Source: an uncultured Acidobacteriota bacterium
GTDB lineage: Bacteria; Acidobacteriota; Vicinamibacteria; Fen-336
Assembly (NCBI GenBank): GCA_902826455.1
Contig: CADEEV010000040.1
Span: 1 to 41,097, forward strand
Direction: 5' to 3'
DNA: 41,097 nt
Position 1 is the stretch's first letter; each line of letters opens with the position of its first letter. Both the position numbers and the translations under genes were made by a program. Positions 18,570-27,449 of this stretch are shown piece after piece. Below the pieces are notes generated by a model that was not told the origin of the DNA, made no database searches, and was given only the letters and a program-made list of their open reading frames with translations.

Positions 18570-20875
18570 AACAGGCGCAGCTGCCGGCCCAGCAGCCGGT
18601 CGAGGTCGAGGCCGAGCAGGGTCAGGACCGGCTCGGCCACCGCTCCCACCTGCTTCTCCACGTAGTGCTCGTAGTCGAGGGGATCGCGCCGCTTCTCCGC
18701 GGGCTGCGGCCCGGCTGTCGTGATGACGTAGGCGACGCGGCCGCGCTCCTGCCCGCGCTGGCGCGCGACGCTGACGTGGGGCGGCGTGTTCGCCGTGTAG
18801 GCGCTCGGCGGCTTGCGAAGCGCCTTGCGGTACACGAGCCGGTCGTCGAGCTCTCCCGCGCGCAGGCGCGCCACGACGTCCGTCAGGTAGCTCTCGACGG
18901 GCCGGTCCGAGAAGAGCCGGCCATAGAGCTCGCGCTGGACCTGCTTCGCGAGCTCGGTCCAGTCGCTGCGCACGGCTTCCATGCCGGTGAAGACGACGCG
19001 GCTCCCGCCCGGCGCATCCACGAGCCCGGCGTAGCGCTTGCGGGCGCCCGCGGCATCGTGGCGCATGGCCGGAAGGCAGAGCCGGAGGTAGAGGCGGTCG
19101 AAGACCGGGTCGAGCCGGCTCTCGACGCGCCAGCGCTCGCGGACGTGGACCGCGAGCTCGGCCTCGAGGCGCTCGGCGAGCTCCGTGCCGAAGGCCCGCG
19201 CGGCGGCCACGTCGTCGAGGCCCGACTCGACGAACAGGCTGTCGGTGTCGCCGTACAGCACCCGGTGCCCGCCGGCCTCGATGCGCGCCTTGCACCACAG
19301 CAGCGTCTCGCGGCCGAAGCCCGTGATCGCGTTCGCGAGGCGCGGGTCGTAGAAGCGGCAGGCGGAGGTGCCGAGCACGCCATAGAGGGAGTTCATCAGG
19401 ATCTTGATCGCGTAGCTCTTGACCTCGTCGCCCGCGCGCCGCGCCGCCTCGCGCTGGGGCAGGAGCTCGTCGAGGATCGCGCCGAGGATCGCCTTGCCGC
19501 GCCGGAAGGACGCGCCGTTCGGCGCCAGGATGGGATCCGGGTCGGACTCTCCCGCCTCCGGCCGCACCAGGTTCACGGGATCGATCTCGAAGGTGCGGAT
19601 GAGGCTGGGATAGAGGCTCTTGAAGTCGAGCACGACGACGTTCGCGTAGAGCCCCGGCAGCGAGTCGAGGACGTGGCCGCCTTCCTGGGGCTCGGCGTCG
19701 GGCGCCGCCCGGACGCTGGGCGCCACGATCCGGCGTGGGCCCAGGCGTGAAAGATAGAGGGAGTCGAACGCCGCGATCGAGCCCGACACGCGATCGAGGG
19801 GCAGTCCCGTGAGCCGGCTGCGCTCCACGGTCAGCTCGACCAGGCTCTTCTTCTCGAGGATCTCGAGAGCCAGCCGCGCGTCGGTGCGGTTGTACGCGAC
19901 GAAGCGCTCCCGCTCGTCCTTGAACAGCCGCAGGATCTCCGCGGCCTTGTTCTCGGCGACGACCGTCTTGCCTTCTCCCAGGACCTCTCGCGCCACCGCG
20001 TCGAGGCCGTAGTCGGTCATGCGGATGAAGGAGCTGCGCAGCAGCAGGATCCCGTCGAGCACGATGCGCCCCGGGATCGTGGCCTGGGTGGCGCCACGCT
20101 CGTATCCCGACGCGCGCAACCTCAACGTGCCCGGGCCACGCCCGAGCTCGAGGCCGACGTGGTGCCGCTCGGCGAGGCGGGCCAGCACGGCGAGGTCGAA
20201 GTCGACGACGTTCCAGCCCGTGAGGACGTCGGGGTCGAGGGCGCGCACGCGCCGGGCGAACGCCGCCAAGAGCTCCCTCTCGGTCGCGAAGGGGAGCGCG
20301 CCGTCGGGGCAGCTCCAGCCGTCCGGAGTCAGGAGCAGCACTTCGGACGCCCCGCACCCGTGCAGGGCGATCGAGAGCAGGCGGCGCGCGGTCGGATCGG
20401 TCTCGATGTCCAGGGACAGCACGGTGAGCTTCGGGCTCCAGTCGGCGGACCGAACGTCGGGGTCGTCGAAGACGACACCGAGCCCCGGGAGCTCCCGCGC
20501 CTCGCCGTCGATCTCCAGCGAGCCCCGGATGCCGCGGTCGATGAGGTAGCGCATCGCGAAGCGCACGTCCGCCTCGTACGTCGGGATTCCGGCGGCGGTC
20601 AGAGCATCGCGCAGTGGCGGCGCGTCGGACGGGGTCGCCACGTCCACGCGGGCGACCGCGCGCCCCGTGAGCGTGACCTGATCCGTGGCCGCGACCCGCG
20701 CCCCGAGGCCCTGCGCCTTCGGGCCATCCTCCGCCTCGACGTAGAAGTGCGGCGTCTCGCGATGCTCGCGGACGAGGAACGTGCGTCCGTCCTCGAGCCG
20801 GCCGTGGACGTGGACCACTGGCCGGTGCGCCTCGACCCGATAGGTCGGCTGCAGGACGAAGCCGCGGACGATCAC
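18566..20875 (-). CDS. polB: Family B DNA polymerase (DNA polymerase II type)
   Basis: 769 aa, close to the length of E. coli Pol II. Proofreading exonuclease motifs: Exo I SLDIET, Exo II TGWNVVDFD, Exo III YNRTDARL. Polymerase motifs: DFKSLYPSLI, KILMNSLYG and YGDTDSLF with the catalytic aspartates, all intact. It would act in replication restart or damage tolerance. The GTG at 20875 has no clear Shine-Dalgarno; it begins 13 bases after the stop of the TPR/Sel1 gene on the same strand, so co-transcription is likely. No LexA-like box was recognised. The stop shares CTAG with the lipocalin-like gene. Confidence 0.95.
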   Translation of the reverse strand: MIVRGFVLQPTYRVEAHRPVVHVHGRLEDGRTFLVREHRETPHFYVEAEDGPKAQGLGARVAATDQVTLTGRAVARVDVATPSDAPPLRDALTAAGIPTYEADVRFAMRYLIDRGIRGSLEIDGEARELPGLGVVFDDPDVRSADWSPKLTVLSLDIETDPTARRLLSIALHGCGASEVLLLTPDGWSCPDGALPFATERELLAAFARRVRALDPDVLTGWNVVDFDLAVLARLAERHHVGLELGRGPGTLRLRASGYERGATQATIPGRIVLDGILLLRSSFIRMTDYGLDAVAREVLGEGKTVVAENKAAEILRLFKDERERFVAYNRTDARLALEILEKKSLVELTVERSRLTGLPLDRVSGSIAAFDSLYLSRLGPRRIVAPSVRAAPDAEPQEGGHVLDSLPGLYANVVVLDFKSLYPSLIRTFEIDPVNLVRPEAGESDPDPILAPNGASFRRGKAILGAILDELLPQREAARRAGDEVKSYAIKILMNSLYGVLGTSACRFYDPRLANAITGFGRETLLWCKARIEAGGHRVLYGDTDSLFVESGLDDVAAARAFGTELAERLEAELAVHVRERWRVESRLDPVFDRLYLRLCLPAMRHDAAGARKRYAGLVDAPGGSRVVFTGMEAVRSDWTELAKQVQRELYGRLFSDRPVESYLTDVVARLRAGELDDRLVYRKALRKPPSAYTANTPPHVSVARQRGQERGRVAYVITTAGPQPAEKRRDPLDYEHYVEKQVGAVAEPVLTLLGLDLDRLLGRQLRLF

Positions 20876-20888
20876 GGCTTCGATGCTA

Positions 20889-22814
20889 CTAGCGTTGACG
20901 GATCTTGAGCTGTGCCTTCAGGTCGCAGGCCGCCTCGACGCCGGCCGCGCAGGCCCCGGTCGCGAGCTCCATGGCGCGCTTCATGTCGTCGGGCGCCTTG
21001 CGGTTGGCCAGCACCACGGCCAGGTTCACGCAGGCGGGCTGCAGTCCGCCCGTGCAGGCCTTCTCGAGGAGCGGCGCCGCCTTCACGGGATCGCGCGGGG
21101 CGGTGCGGCCGCCCGTGTAGGCCCAGCCCGCGGAGCTGCACGCCTCGAGGGAGCCGGCGCCGCAAGCCTTCTCGGATTCCGCGAGCCACCAGGCGCACAG
21201 CCGGGCGTCGTCGGTGGCGCAAGGGTGGGTGTCCTCGTCGAGGACCTGCACCTTCGTCCGGGCGGCTTCAGTGGTCGTCGCCACCAGCGCCGCCGTCGAG
21301 GGCGTGGCGCTCTTCATGACCGGCGCCAGCTTCTTGCTGGCGAGCCAGGAAAGCATCTCGCGTCCCTGGCGCTTCTGCTCGTCGGTCTTCGCGAGAGCGA
21401 GCGAACGGCCGGCCTCGGCGGTGGCGTCGTCGAGCTGCCCGAGCTCTCCGAGCACCCGGGCCAGGGTCCGGCGATGGGAGGGCTCGCCGGGAGCGAGGGC
21501 GACGGCCTTGCGGGCCGGCTCGCGGGCGCCGGCCGGGTCGTCGAGCCGTACTCGCACCTCGGCCAGGTACGACTGCGCCCAGGGACTGTCGGGGTTGATC
21601 CGGGTCGCCTTCTCCAGAGCGGCGGCCATCCGCGCGAGCGTGGCCGAGTCGTTGTCGGGCTTCCAGAGGAGCTGGGCCAGCCGGTAGTGGGCGTAGTAGC
21701 CCTGGGAGCCGCGATCCATCGCCTTCCCGTAGGCGTCCGCGGCGTCCGCGTCGCGGTCCTCGGCGTCCGCGATCAGCCCCAGGACCTCGTAGGCCAGGGG
21801 TTCGTCGGGGTTGGCCTTGAGCGCCTGCTGGGCGAGCGCGTGGGCCGAGGCCGCGGGCTCCCGCATCGCGAGGACGTACGCGGCCTTCAGGGCCGCCACT
21901 TCTGAGGGTGGCATCGGCCGCGTCCGGAACGTCGCGCGGTCGACGTTCACGTCGAGGTCGAGCTGCGTGTAGCGATACAGGCGGCGCGTGACGTACGCGT
22001 TCAGTCCCTTTTCAAGGGCATCCACGTCCTCGAAGGCCGCCTTGAACGCCTCGGGCCCGGGCGTGCCGTTGCGAAGCAGGCTCGCGTACCGGTTGAGCTT
22101 CGGTAGCAGCGTGCCGTTCTCGCCGAAAAAGAGGTAGTGGACGAACAGCCAGGACTCGGCGTCGAACAGGAAGCGAGACGTCTCGCCCCGATAGATCGGG
22201 GAGTCGCGGTCGACGCCGACGAGCTCCGGGATCGAGAAGCGGGCCGTGGTGTTGAGTCGCTCCAGGTAGCTGTTGATGAGCCGCCCGACGTGCACGTCCT
22301 TGTCGCGGACGAGGGTGTTGCCGAAGAACCCCTGCATGCCCTTGTGGAACCACAACGGCAGGACGCCCGGAAAGCTCGCGTCGAGAACGATGCTCACGTA
22401 GCCGTGGTACGCGGTCGTGTATGGATTCTCCCCGTTGGGCGTCGGTCCGCCGAGGTCGTTGCGGATCCCGACGAAGTCGCGCCCTGCGGCGCTCACGAAG
22501 GCGGCGCCCGGATGGATCTTGTAGCCGGCCCAGAACGCCGGCGAGAGCTCCCGCAGCGCGGCCTCGTTGCGCACGACGAGCACGACGAAGGGGCGTCCCG
22601 ACTCGAGGCGCGCCCAGGGATACGCCTTCGCGAACACGGAATGCACCTGCTCGAACTGCCAGGCCATGTCGCGGGCGGACTTCTCGCCCGACTGCGAGAC
22701 GACCGTGAAGCGCGGGCTCCGCACCTCGAGCCACGGGCGCTCTTCACCCTGCCCGAGGGCTGCGATCGAGACGAGCACGCACGCGAGCGCGGCGACGCGC
22801 CAGGGCGTCCGCAT
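20889..22814 (-). CDS. Secreted TPR/Sel1-like protein with a degenerate metallopeptidase domain
   Basis: 641 aa. ATG 22814 is chosen because GGAGG lies 7 bases upstream and a signal peptide follows (MRTPWRVAALACVLVSIAAL). Residues ~30-285 resemble the peptidase-MA-like domain found before TPRs (FTVVSQSGEKSARDMA, VVLVVRNEAALREL), but the HEXXH site reads HGYVS (137-141) and the distal NEG reads HKG (157-159), so every catalytic or zinc position except the first His is lost. Residues ~305-500 are TPRs. The C-terminal ~110 residues are Sel1-like repeats with paired cysteines (EKACTGGLQPAC, GACAAGVEAAC). Probably a periplasmic scaffold. A short spacing links it to polB. No function is claimed. 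Confidence 0.8.
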   Translation of the reverse strand: MRTPWRVAALACVLVSIAALGQGEERPWLEVRSPRFTVVSQSGEKSARDMAWQFEQVHSVFAKAYPWARLESGRPFVVLVVRNEAALRELSPAFWAGYKIHPGAAFVSAAGRDFVGIRNDLGGPTPNGENPYTTAYHGYVSIVLDASFPGVLPLWFHKGMQGFFGNTLVRDKDVHVGRLINSYLERLNTTARFSIPELVGVDRDSPIYRGETSRFLFDAESWLFVHYLFFGENGTLLPKLNRYASLLRNGTPGPEAFKAAFEDVDALEKGLNAYVTRRLYRYTQLDLDVNVDRATFRTRPMPPSEVAALKAAYVLAMREPAASAHALAQQALKANPDEPLAYEVLGLIADAEDRDADAADAYGKAMDRGSQGYYAHYRLAQLLWKPDNDSATLARMAAALEKATRINPDSPWAQSYLAEVRVRLDDPAGAREPARKAVALAPGEPSHRRTLARVLGELGQLDDATAEAGRSLALAKTDEQKRQGREMLSWLASKKLAPVMKSATPSTAALVATTTEAARTKVQVLDEDTHPCATDDARLCAWWLAESEKACGAGSLEACSSAGWAYTGGRTAPRDPVKAAPLLEKACTGGLQPACVNLAVVLANRKAPDDMKRAMELATGACAAGVEAACDLKAQLKIRQR

Positions 22815-22844
22815 TCCGTCACCTCCACCTAGCAGGATGCGCAC

Positions 22845-22874
22845 AGTATCGACGCGGGAGCCGGCGCGGGGCAA
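22845..22874 (-). promoter_or_regulatory. Candidate promoter of the TPR/Sel1-polB pair
   Basis: Minus strand: TTGCCC (22874-22869), 18-base spacer, GATACT (22850-22845), about 30 bases before the ATG at 22814. A plus-strand TAGAAG at 22912-22917 could be the -10 of the divergent hydrolase. Pattern-based. Confidence 0.35.
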
Positions 22875-22957
22875 GGGCGTTTTCCTCGCGACACGAGCGC
22901 CGCCTCTGTGCTAGAAGGGTGCATCCACGAACCGGTCCCGATCCCAAGGAGTCGCCC

Positions 22958-24229
22958 ATGAAGCGCTTCGTCCTCGCCCTCTTCTTCGCCTTGTGCCTCG
23001 CTCCGGTGCAGGCGGCGGCCGAGTCCATCTGCGACGCCGACGGCGTCCAGGCCAGCGGCTCGATCTACCGCATCTGCATGCCGCCGCCGGAGCAGTACAA
23101 CGGCATCCTCGTCGTGTGGGCCCACGGCTTCCAGGACGCCGGGACGCCGGTCTCGATCCCCGAGGACCAGCTCTGCATCGGCACGTTCTGCATCCCGGAG
23201 GTCATCAACTACCTGGGCTTCGGCTTCGCGACCAACAGCTACAGCAAGACCGGCCTCGCGATCGTCCAGGGCCAGGACGACGTCCGCGACCTCGTGGACA
23301 TCTACGCGGCCCAGAAGGGCGCGCCCCAGAAGGTCTACATCGTGGGGGCGTCGGAGGGCGGCATCATCACGGCGCTGTCGGTGGAGCAGTCGCCCGACGT
23401 CTTCGACGCGGGCCTCGCGGCGTGCGGGCCGATCGGCGACTTCCCGCTGCAGATCAACTACTTCGGCGACGGGCGCGCGACGTTCCAGGCCTACTACCCG
23501 GGGTTGATCCCCGGCGACCCGTTCCACCCGACGGCGGCCCTCGTGGCGGACTGGCCGAACTACTACGACACGGTGGTCGAGCCCTACGTCTTCCACCCGG
23601 GGCGGCGCCTGCGTCTCGAGCAGTGGGCGACCGTCGCGCACCTGCCCTTCGACGAGAACGACTACGTCAACAGCCTGAAGGTGTCCGTGCGCGACATGCT
23701 GCGCTACGGCGTCGTCAACCTGAACGACGCGGCGGCGACCCTGGGCGGCTTCCCGTTCGACAACATGACGCGGGTCTACACCGGCTCGAACAACGACGCC
23801 GCCCTCAACAGCCTGGTGCCGCGCATCGCCGCCGACCCGGTGGCCCTCGCGGCCATGAACGCGCAGTACCAGACGAGCGGCGTGCTCGAGCGGCCCCTCA
23901 TCACCCTGCACACCCGCAAGGACCAGCAGGTGCCCTACGTCCACGAGCCGCTGTACGCCTTCAAGACGCTGGCTTCCGGGGCGCTCATCGCGCGCCACCT
24001 GCCCATCACGATCGAGCGCTTCGAGCACTGCAACTTCACGCCCGCCGAGCTCCTCGTGAGCTTCGCGATCATGCTGCAGTACGACAACCTGCTCGAGCAG
24101 GTCACCGGCACCCGCGCGTACCTGTCCCCGAAGGACCTCGCCGCCTTCGAGGCGAACGCGAAGGTGCTCGGGATCCCGACCCGTCGCGACGGCGCGCGCC
24201 TCTCGTTCAAGCTCAAGAAGCAGCGCTGA
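22958..24229 (+). CDS. Exported alpha/beta-fold serine hydrolase
   Basis: 423 aa. ATG 22958 follows AAGGAG with a 6-base spacer and opens a signal peptide (MKRFVLALFFALCLAPVQAA). The fold is alpha/beta hydrolase: WAHGFQD (54-60), a nucleophile elbow GASEGG with Ser132, probable acid Asp322 in TRKDQQVP, and His357 in RFEHCNF. It resembles poorly characterised prolyl-oligopeptidase or lipase-like secreted hydrolases. Several cysteines near the N-terminus (25, 40, 73, 78) could form disulfides. The exported amidohydrolase follows 7 bases later, so the pair may degrade one extracellular substrate together (inference). Confidence 0.82.
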   Translation: MKRFVLALFFALCLAPVQAAAESICDADGVQASGSIYRICMPPPEQYNGILVVWAHGFQDAGTPVSIPEDQLCIGTFCIPEVINYLGFGFATNSYSKTGLAIVQGQDDVRDLVDIYAAQKGAPQKVYIVGASEGGIITALSVEQSPDVFDAGLAACGPIGDFPLQINYFGDGRATFQAYYPGLIPGDPFHPTAALVADWPNYYDTVVEPYVFHPGRRLRLEQWATVAHLPFDENDYVNSLKVSVRDMLRYGVVNLNDAAATLGGFPFDNMTRVYTGSNNDAALNSLVPRIAADPVALAAMNAQYQTSGVLERPLITLHTRKDQQVPYVHEPLYAFKTLASGALIARHLPITIERFEHCNFTPAELLVSFAIMLQYDNLLEQVTGTRAYLSPKDLAAFEANAKVLGIPTRRDGARLSFKLKKQR

Positions 24230-24236
24230 CGCCCGC

Positions 24237-25532
24237 ATGAGCGCGCGGCGTCGGGCGGTCGTGTGGCTGGCGGCGTTCGCGTGGGCGGCCGCGGCCACGG
24301 CGGCGCCCGGCGACGTCACGTACTTCAAGTGCGGGCGCCTGTTCGACGGCGTCTCGGCAACGCTGGCGGCCGGCATCGGCGTCGTGGTCCGGGACGGCAC
24401 GATCCTCGACGTCGGTCCGGGGCTGCCGGTGCCCGCCGGCGCCACGGTCGTGGACCTCGGCGCCTACACCGTGCTGCCGGGCATCATCGACGCCCACACC
24501 CACGTCGCCTTGCATCCCGGGAGCTACGAGGACCAGATCCTGCGCGAGACGCCGGAGCGGCGCGCGATCGAGGCCACGGTCAACGCCCGTCTCACCCTGG
24601 AGTCGGGGATCACGACGATCCGCGACCTCGGCAACGAGGGCGCCGGCCTCGCCGACGTGGCCCTGCGCGACGCGATCGCGAGGGGCAGCGTGCCCGGGCC
24701 ACGGATCCTGGCGGCGATCCAGCCGGTCACGGCCACGGGCGCCTACGGCCTCGTCGGCTTCCAGCCGGCCGCGAAGCTGCCCCGGATCTCCTACGAGGCG
24801 GACGGGCCCGTCGAGGTGCGCCGGCAGGTACGGACCCTCGTGCGCGAGGGCGCCGACGTCATCAAGATCTACATGGAGAGCTTCGAGAAGAGGCAGGCCG
24901 AGAGCGACGTGCTCTCGGGAGCGCGCACCTACAGCGACGAGGAGCTGGACGCCCTCGTGGACGAGGCCCACGCGGGCGGCCTCAAGGTCGCGGCCCACAC
25001 CTACTCGGACGAGAACGGCCGCCGCGCGATCGCGGCCGGCGCCGACTCCATCGAGCACGGCCTGTACCTGGGCGAGGCGACGTTCCGGCTCATGGCCGAC
25101 AAGGGCGTCGCCTACGTGCCGACGCTGCTCGTCTACGAGCTGTGGCGGGACGCCCGCATCTTCCCGACGTCGTCGCCCGAGACCCTGCGCAAGCTCAAGA
25201 GCACCGTGGACCGTCACAGCGAGGCGTTCCGGGCGGCGCTGCGCACCCCCGTGAAGATCGTCATGGGCTCCGACACGTTCGAGCTGCCGGGCACCAACTC
25301 CCAGGAGCTCGTGGCCATGGTGCGGGCGGGCATGACGCCGCTCGAGGCCTTGCGCTCCGCGACCTCGCGCAGCGCCGACCTGCTGGGGCTGCCCGGCCGC
25401 ATCGGCGTCGTCCGCAAGGGGGCCTTCGCCGACCTCGTGGCCGTCTCGGGCGACCCGCTCGCCGACATCGCCGCCGTGACCCGCCCGGTCGTGGTCGTGA
25501 AGGGCGGGACGCTCGCCCTCGACAAGCGCTAG
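24237..25532 (+). CDS. Exported amidohydrolase-family metal hydrolase
   Basis: 431 aa with an N-terminal signal peptide (to about residue 23). Metal-site residues of the amidohydrolase superfamily are all present: HTH (87-89), carbamylatable Lys210 in DVIKIYM, His254 in AAHTYS, His274 in IEHGLYL and Asp346 in GSDTFEL. The pattern matches the subgroup of imidazolonepropionase-like and Xaa-Pro/Xaa-Lys/Arg dipeptidases, which carry two metals. A periplasmic dipeptidase role is plausible but unproven. It follows the serine hydrolase by 7 bases. Its TAG is shared through CTAG with the convergent esterase-like gene. Confidence 0.9.
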   Translation: MSARRRAVVWLAAFAWAAAATAAPGDVTYFKCGRLFDGVSATLAAGIGVVVRDGTILDVGPGLPVPAGATVVDLGAYTVLPGIIDAHTHVALHPGSYEDQILRETPERRAIEATVNARLTLESGITTIRDLGNEGAGLADVALRDAIARGSVPGPRILAAIQPVTATGAYGLVGFQPAAKLPRISYEADGPVEVRRQVRTLVREGADVIKIYMESFEKRQAESDVLSGARTYSDEELDALVDEAHAGGLKVAAHTYSDENGRRAIAAGADSIEHGLYLGEATFRLMADKGVAYVPTLLVYELWRDARIFPTSSPETLRKLKSTVDRHSEAFRAALRTPVKIVMGSDTFELPGTNSQELVAMVRAGMTPLEALRSATSRSADLLGLPGRIGVVRKGAFADLVAVSGDPLADIAAVTRPVVVVKGGTLALDKR

Positions 25533-26632
25533 GGCACCCGCGTGTAGCGCTCCTCGTGGCGCTCGTCGCGGAAGCGCAGGGCCCCGACCGCGCCGTCCGC
25601 GCCGCGCTCGAACGTGATCTCCAGCAGCTCCTCCCACTCGCAGCGGAAGGTCTCGTTGCCGAGCGGCCGCAGGACGGCGGCGGACGACCAGTCGGCGCCT
25701 TGCACGACGAGCTGGTCGCCGTCGCGGGCGACCTGCAGCCAGTACGGCCCGCCGCCCGCGCTCATCCGGTACTCGTAGCGGCCGACGTAAGCGGCGAGGC
25801 CGGCCGTGTCGGACGCGGCCGCCGGAGGCAGCAGCGGCACGCGCTCGCGTTCCGCGAGTGCTGGCAGGGCCGTGCCGAGGCGGTGCTCGAGGAGCCAGCT
25901 CGGGAAGTCGGCGCGCATCAGCGTCGGCATCGGCGTGTGGCCGACCTCCTGATACTCCGTGTAGCGGACGCGGCCGCCGGCGCGCTCCAGCGCCTCGTAC
26001 AGCGCGCGCGCCTCGTCGACCGATACCGTGCCGTCGGCATCGCCGTGGGAGATCCAGACCGGCGTCTTGGCCAGGGCTCTCGCCACGCGATCGTAGGCCT
26101 CGGGTGCCTGGCTGTCCGGAGGTGTCCAGGAGGCCCGGACGCCACCCGAGAGCGCCGCGATCGCAGCGAAGCGGCCCGGGTAGCGCGACGCCAGGTACCA
26201 CGCGCCGAAGCCGCCCATGGAAAAGCCCGCGAGGTACGTGCGGGCCTTGTCGCCGGCGAACTCGCGGCTGGCGGAGTCGAGCATCGCGAGCGCCGCGTCC
26301 GCCCGCTCCGTCTCGAGCCAGGTGTGCTTCCAGGGGTTCTGCGGGAACACGACGACGAACGGGAAGCGGTCCGGATGCAGCGAGATCGCCGTGGCGAGGG
26401 CGTTCGCGATCGGGGCCTGGCCGTCGTCGCCGGACTCGCCGTAGCTGTGGAGGTAGAGGAGCACGGGCCACAGGCGCGCGGTCTCGGGCCGCCAGGAGCG
26501 CGGGACGTAGACGACGTAGCGCTCCGTCGCCGAGCCGATGCGGATCTCGCGGTTCAGGAAGCCGGTCTCGGCGCCGGTCTCGGCCGCAGCGCAGACAGAA
26601 AGGACGAGGAGGGCGACGGCCGGCAGCTTCAT
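25529..26632 (-). CDS. Exported esterase/peptidase-like alpha/beta hydrolase
   Basis: 367 aa, signal peptide MKLPAVALLVLSVCAAA. Hydrolase motifs: YLHSYGE (60-66, oxyanion), FPQNPWKHTW, nucleophile elbow GFSMGG with Ser138, Asp198 or Asp200 in SHGDADG, His232 in EVGHTPMP. This is the arrangement of PHB-depolymerase-like or phospholipase/carboxylesterase proteins. The last ~90 residues (AYVGRYEYRM onward) form a beta-rich C-terminal domain like that often attached to beta-lactamase-type enzymes. ATG 26632 is used; a GTG two codons earlier is also possible. There is no Shine-Dalgarno, and TATCCT (26646-26641) sits 8 bases before the ATG, so the message may be leaderless. Confidence 0.87.
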   Translation of the reverse strand: MKLPAVALLVLSVCAAAETGAETGFLNREIRIGSATERYVVYVPRSWRPETARLWPVLLYLHSYGESGDDGQAPIANALATAISLHPDRFPFVVVFPQNPWKHTWLETERADAALAMLDSASREFAGDKARTYLAGFSMGGFGAWYLASRYPGRFAAIAALSGGVRASWTPPDSQAPEAYDRVARALAKTPVWISHGDADGTVSVDEARALYEALERAGGRVRYTEYQEVGHTPMPTLMRADFPSWLLEHRLGTALPALAERERVPLLPPAAASDTAGLAAYVGRYEYRMSAGGGPYWLQVARDGDQLVVQGADWSSAAVLRPLGNETFRCEWEELLEITFERGADGAVGALRFRDERHEERYTRVP

Positions 26633-26654
26633 CGCCACGCAGGATAGCGCGGGA

Positions 26655-27337
26655 TCACTTCTCGGGCGTGAGCGCGCCGCGGTGGCACGTCCAGCAACTC
26701 ACGGCGGCGAGCGGCGGAGGGGCCTCGGAGTTCCAGCGCGCGGTGAGCTCGAGCATCCGGCGCGCCGCGAGCTTCGCTGCACTGGACCCCGAGGCCGCGC
26801 GCGAACGAGCGCATGACGCCCGGGAGCTGCGAGGCCGGCAGTCCCTTCAGGACCTGGATGTTCCGGTACTGGGTCTCGGCCGGCTCCGTGGAGCGGTCGG
26901 GGGGCCAGTCCGCTTCGCCGCGGCGCCTCATCACGAAGACCGACGTCCGCTCCGGATCGTCCTTGTTCTGGCTCACCTCGCGCAGCGTGAGCGTCGCGCC
27001 GTCGGCCGAGAGCGTCCAGCGGTCGTGGAGCTTCAACGGGTCGTTCCCGAACATCCATCGGGGCGCCGCGCATCGTGTTCGTGGCGCCCCGCGTCCCTAT
27101 CGTGTAGACGAACGTCTAGTTCTCCTCGGCCTGACCGGTGGGGAACACGCGCAAGGTCGCGACCAGCGTCGAGCCCGCGTGCTCGACCCGGAGCCAGGCC
27201 ATCTCCGTGGTCGGGGCCACCTGGCTCGCCGCCGGGTCGAGCTGCCAGTAGCCGGAGAAGTCGGGAGGCGCGTCACCCGCCGCGGCGAGCGACGCCAGCA
27301 GGCAGATACACAAGAACGCGATCGATGCTCGGCGCAT
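26655..27337 (-). pseudogene. Broken gene for an exported c-type cytochrome (reaction-centre-cytochrome-like)
   Basis: The minus strand holds pieces of one protein in three frames. The start (ATG 27337, with AAGGA upstream) gives a signal peptide and DFSGYWQLDPAASQ, then a TAG (27118-27116) after TGQAEEN. The same frame continues past the stop (TFVYTIGTRGATNTMRGAPM). At ~27056 the sense shifts frame to MFGNDPLKLHDRWTLSADG...QYRNIQVLKGLPASQLPG...LGVQC. There the first CxxCH expected in this family is missing, and a third frame resumes (AAKLAARRMLELTARWN) and ends SCWTCHRGALTPEK-stop, with an intact haem motif. So there is one nonsense codon and two frame changes, the second probably through a deletion that removed a haem site. 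Family identification rests on recognition of these motifs. A cluster of assembly errors is the alternative. Confidence 0.85.
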
Positions 27338-27449
27338 GCCGGGTCCTTCCCTCGAAGCCCCGCGCGCATTGGAGTCGAAGGCCGAGCGCTGCGCAAACGA
27401 CGCGTTCAGCCGGCTGTACGGCTCTTCGGACGTGCTACGCTCGGCGCTC

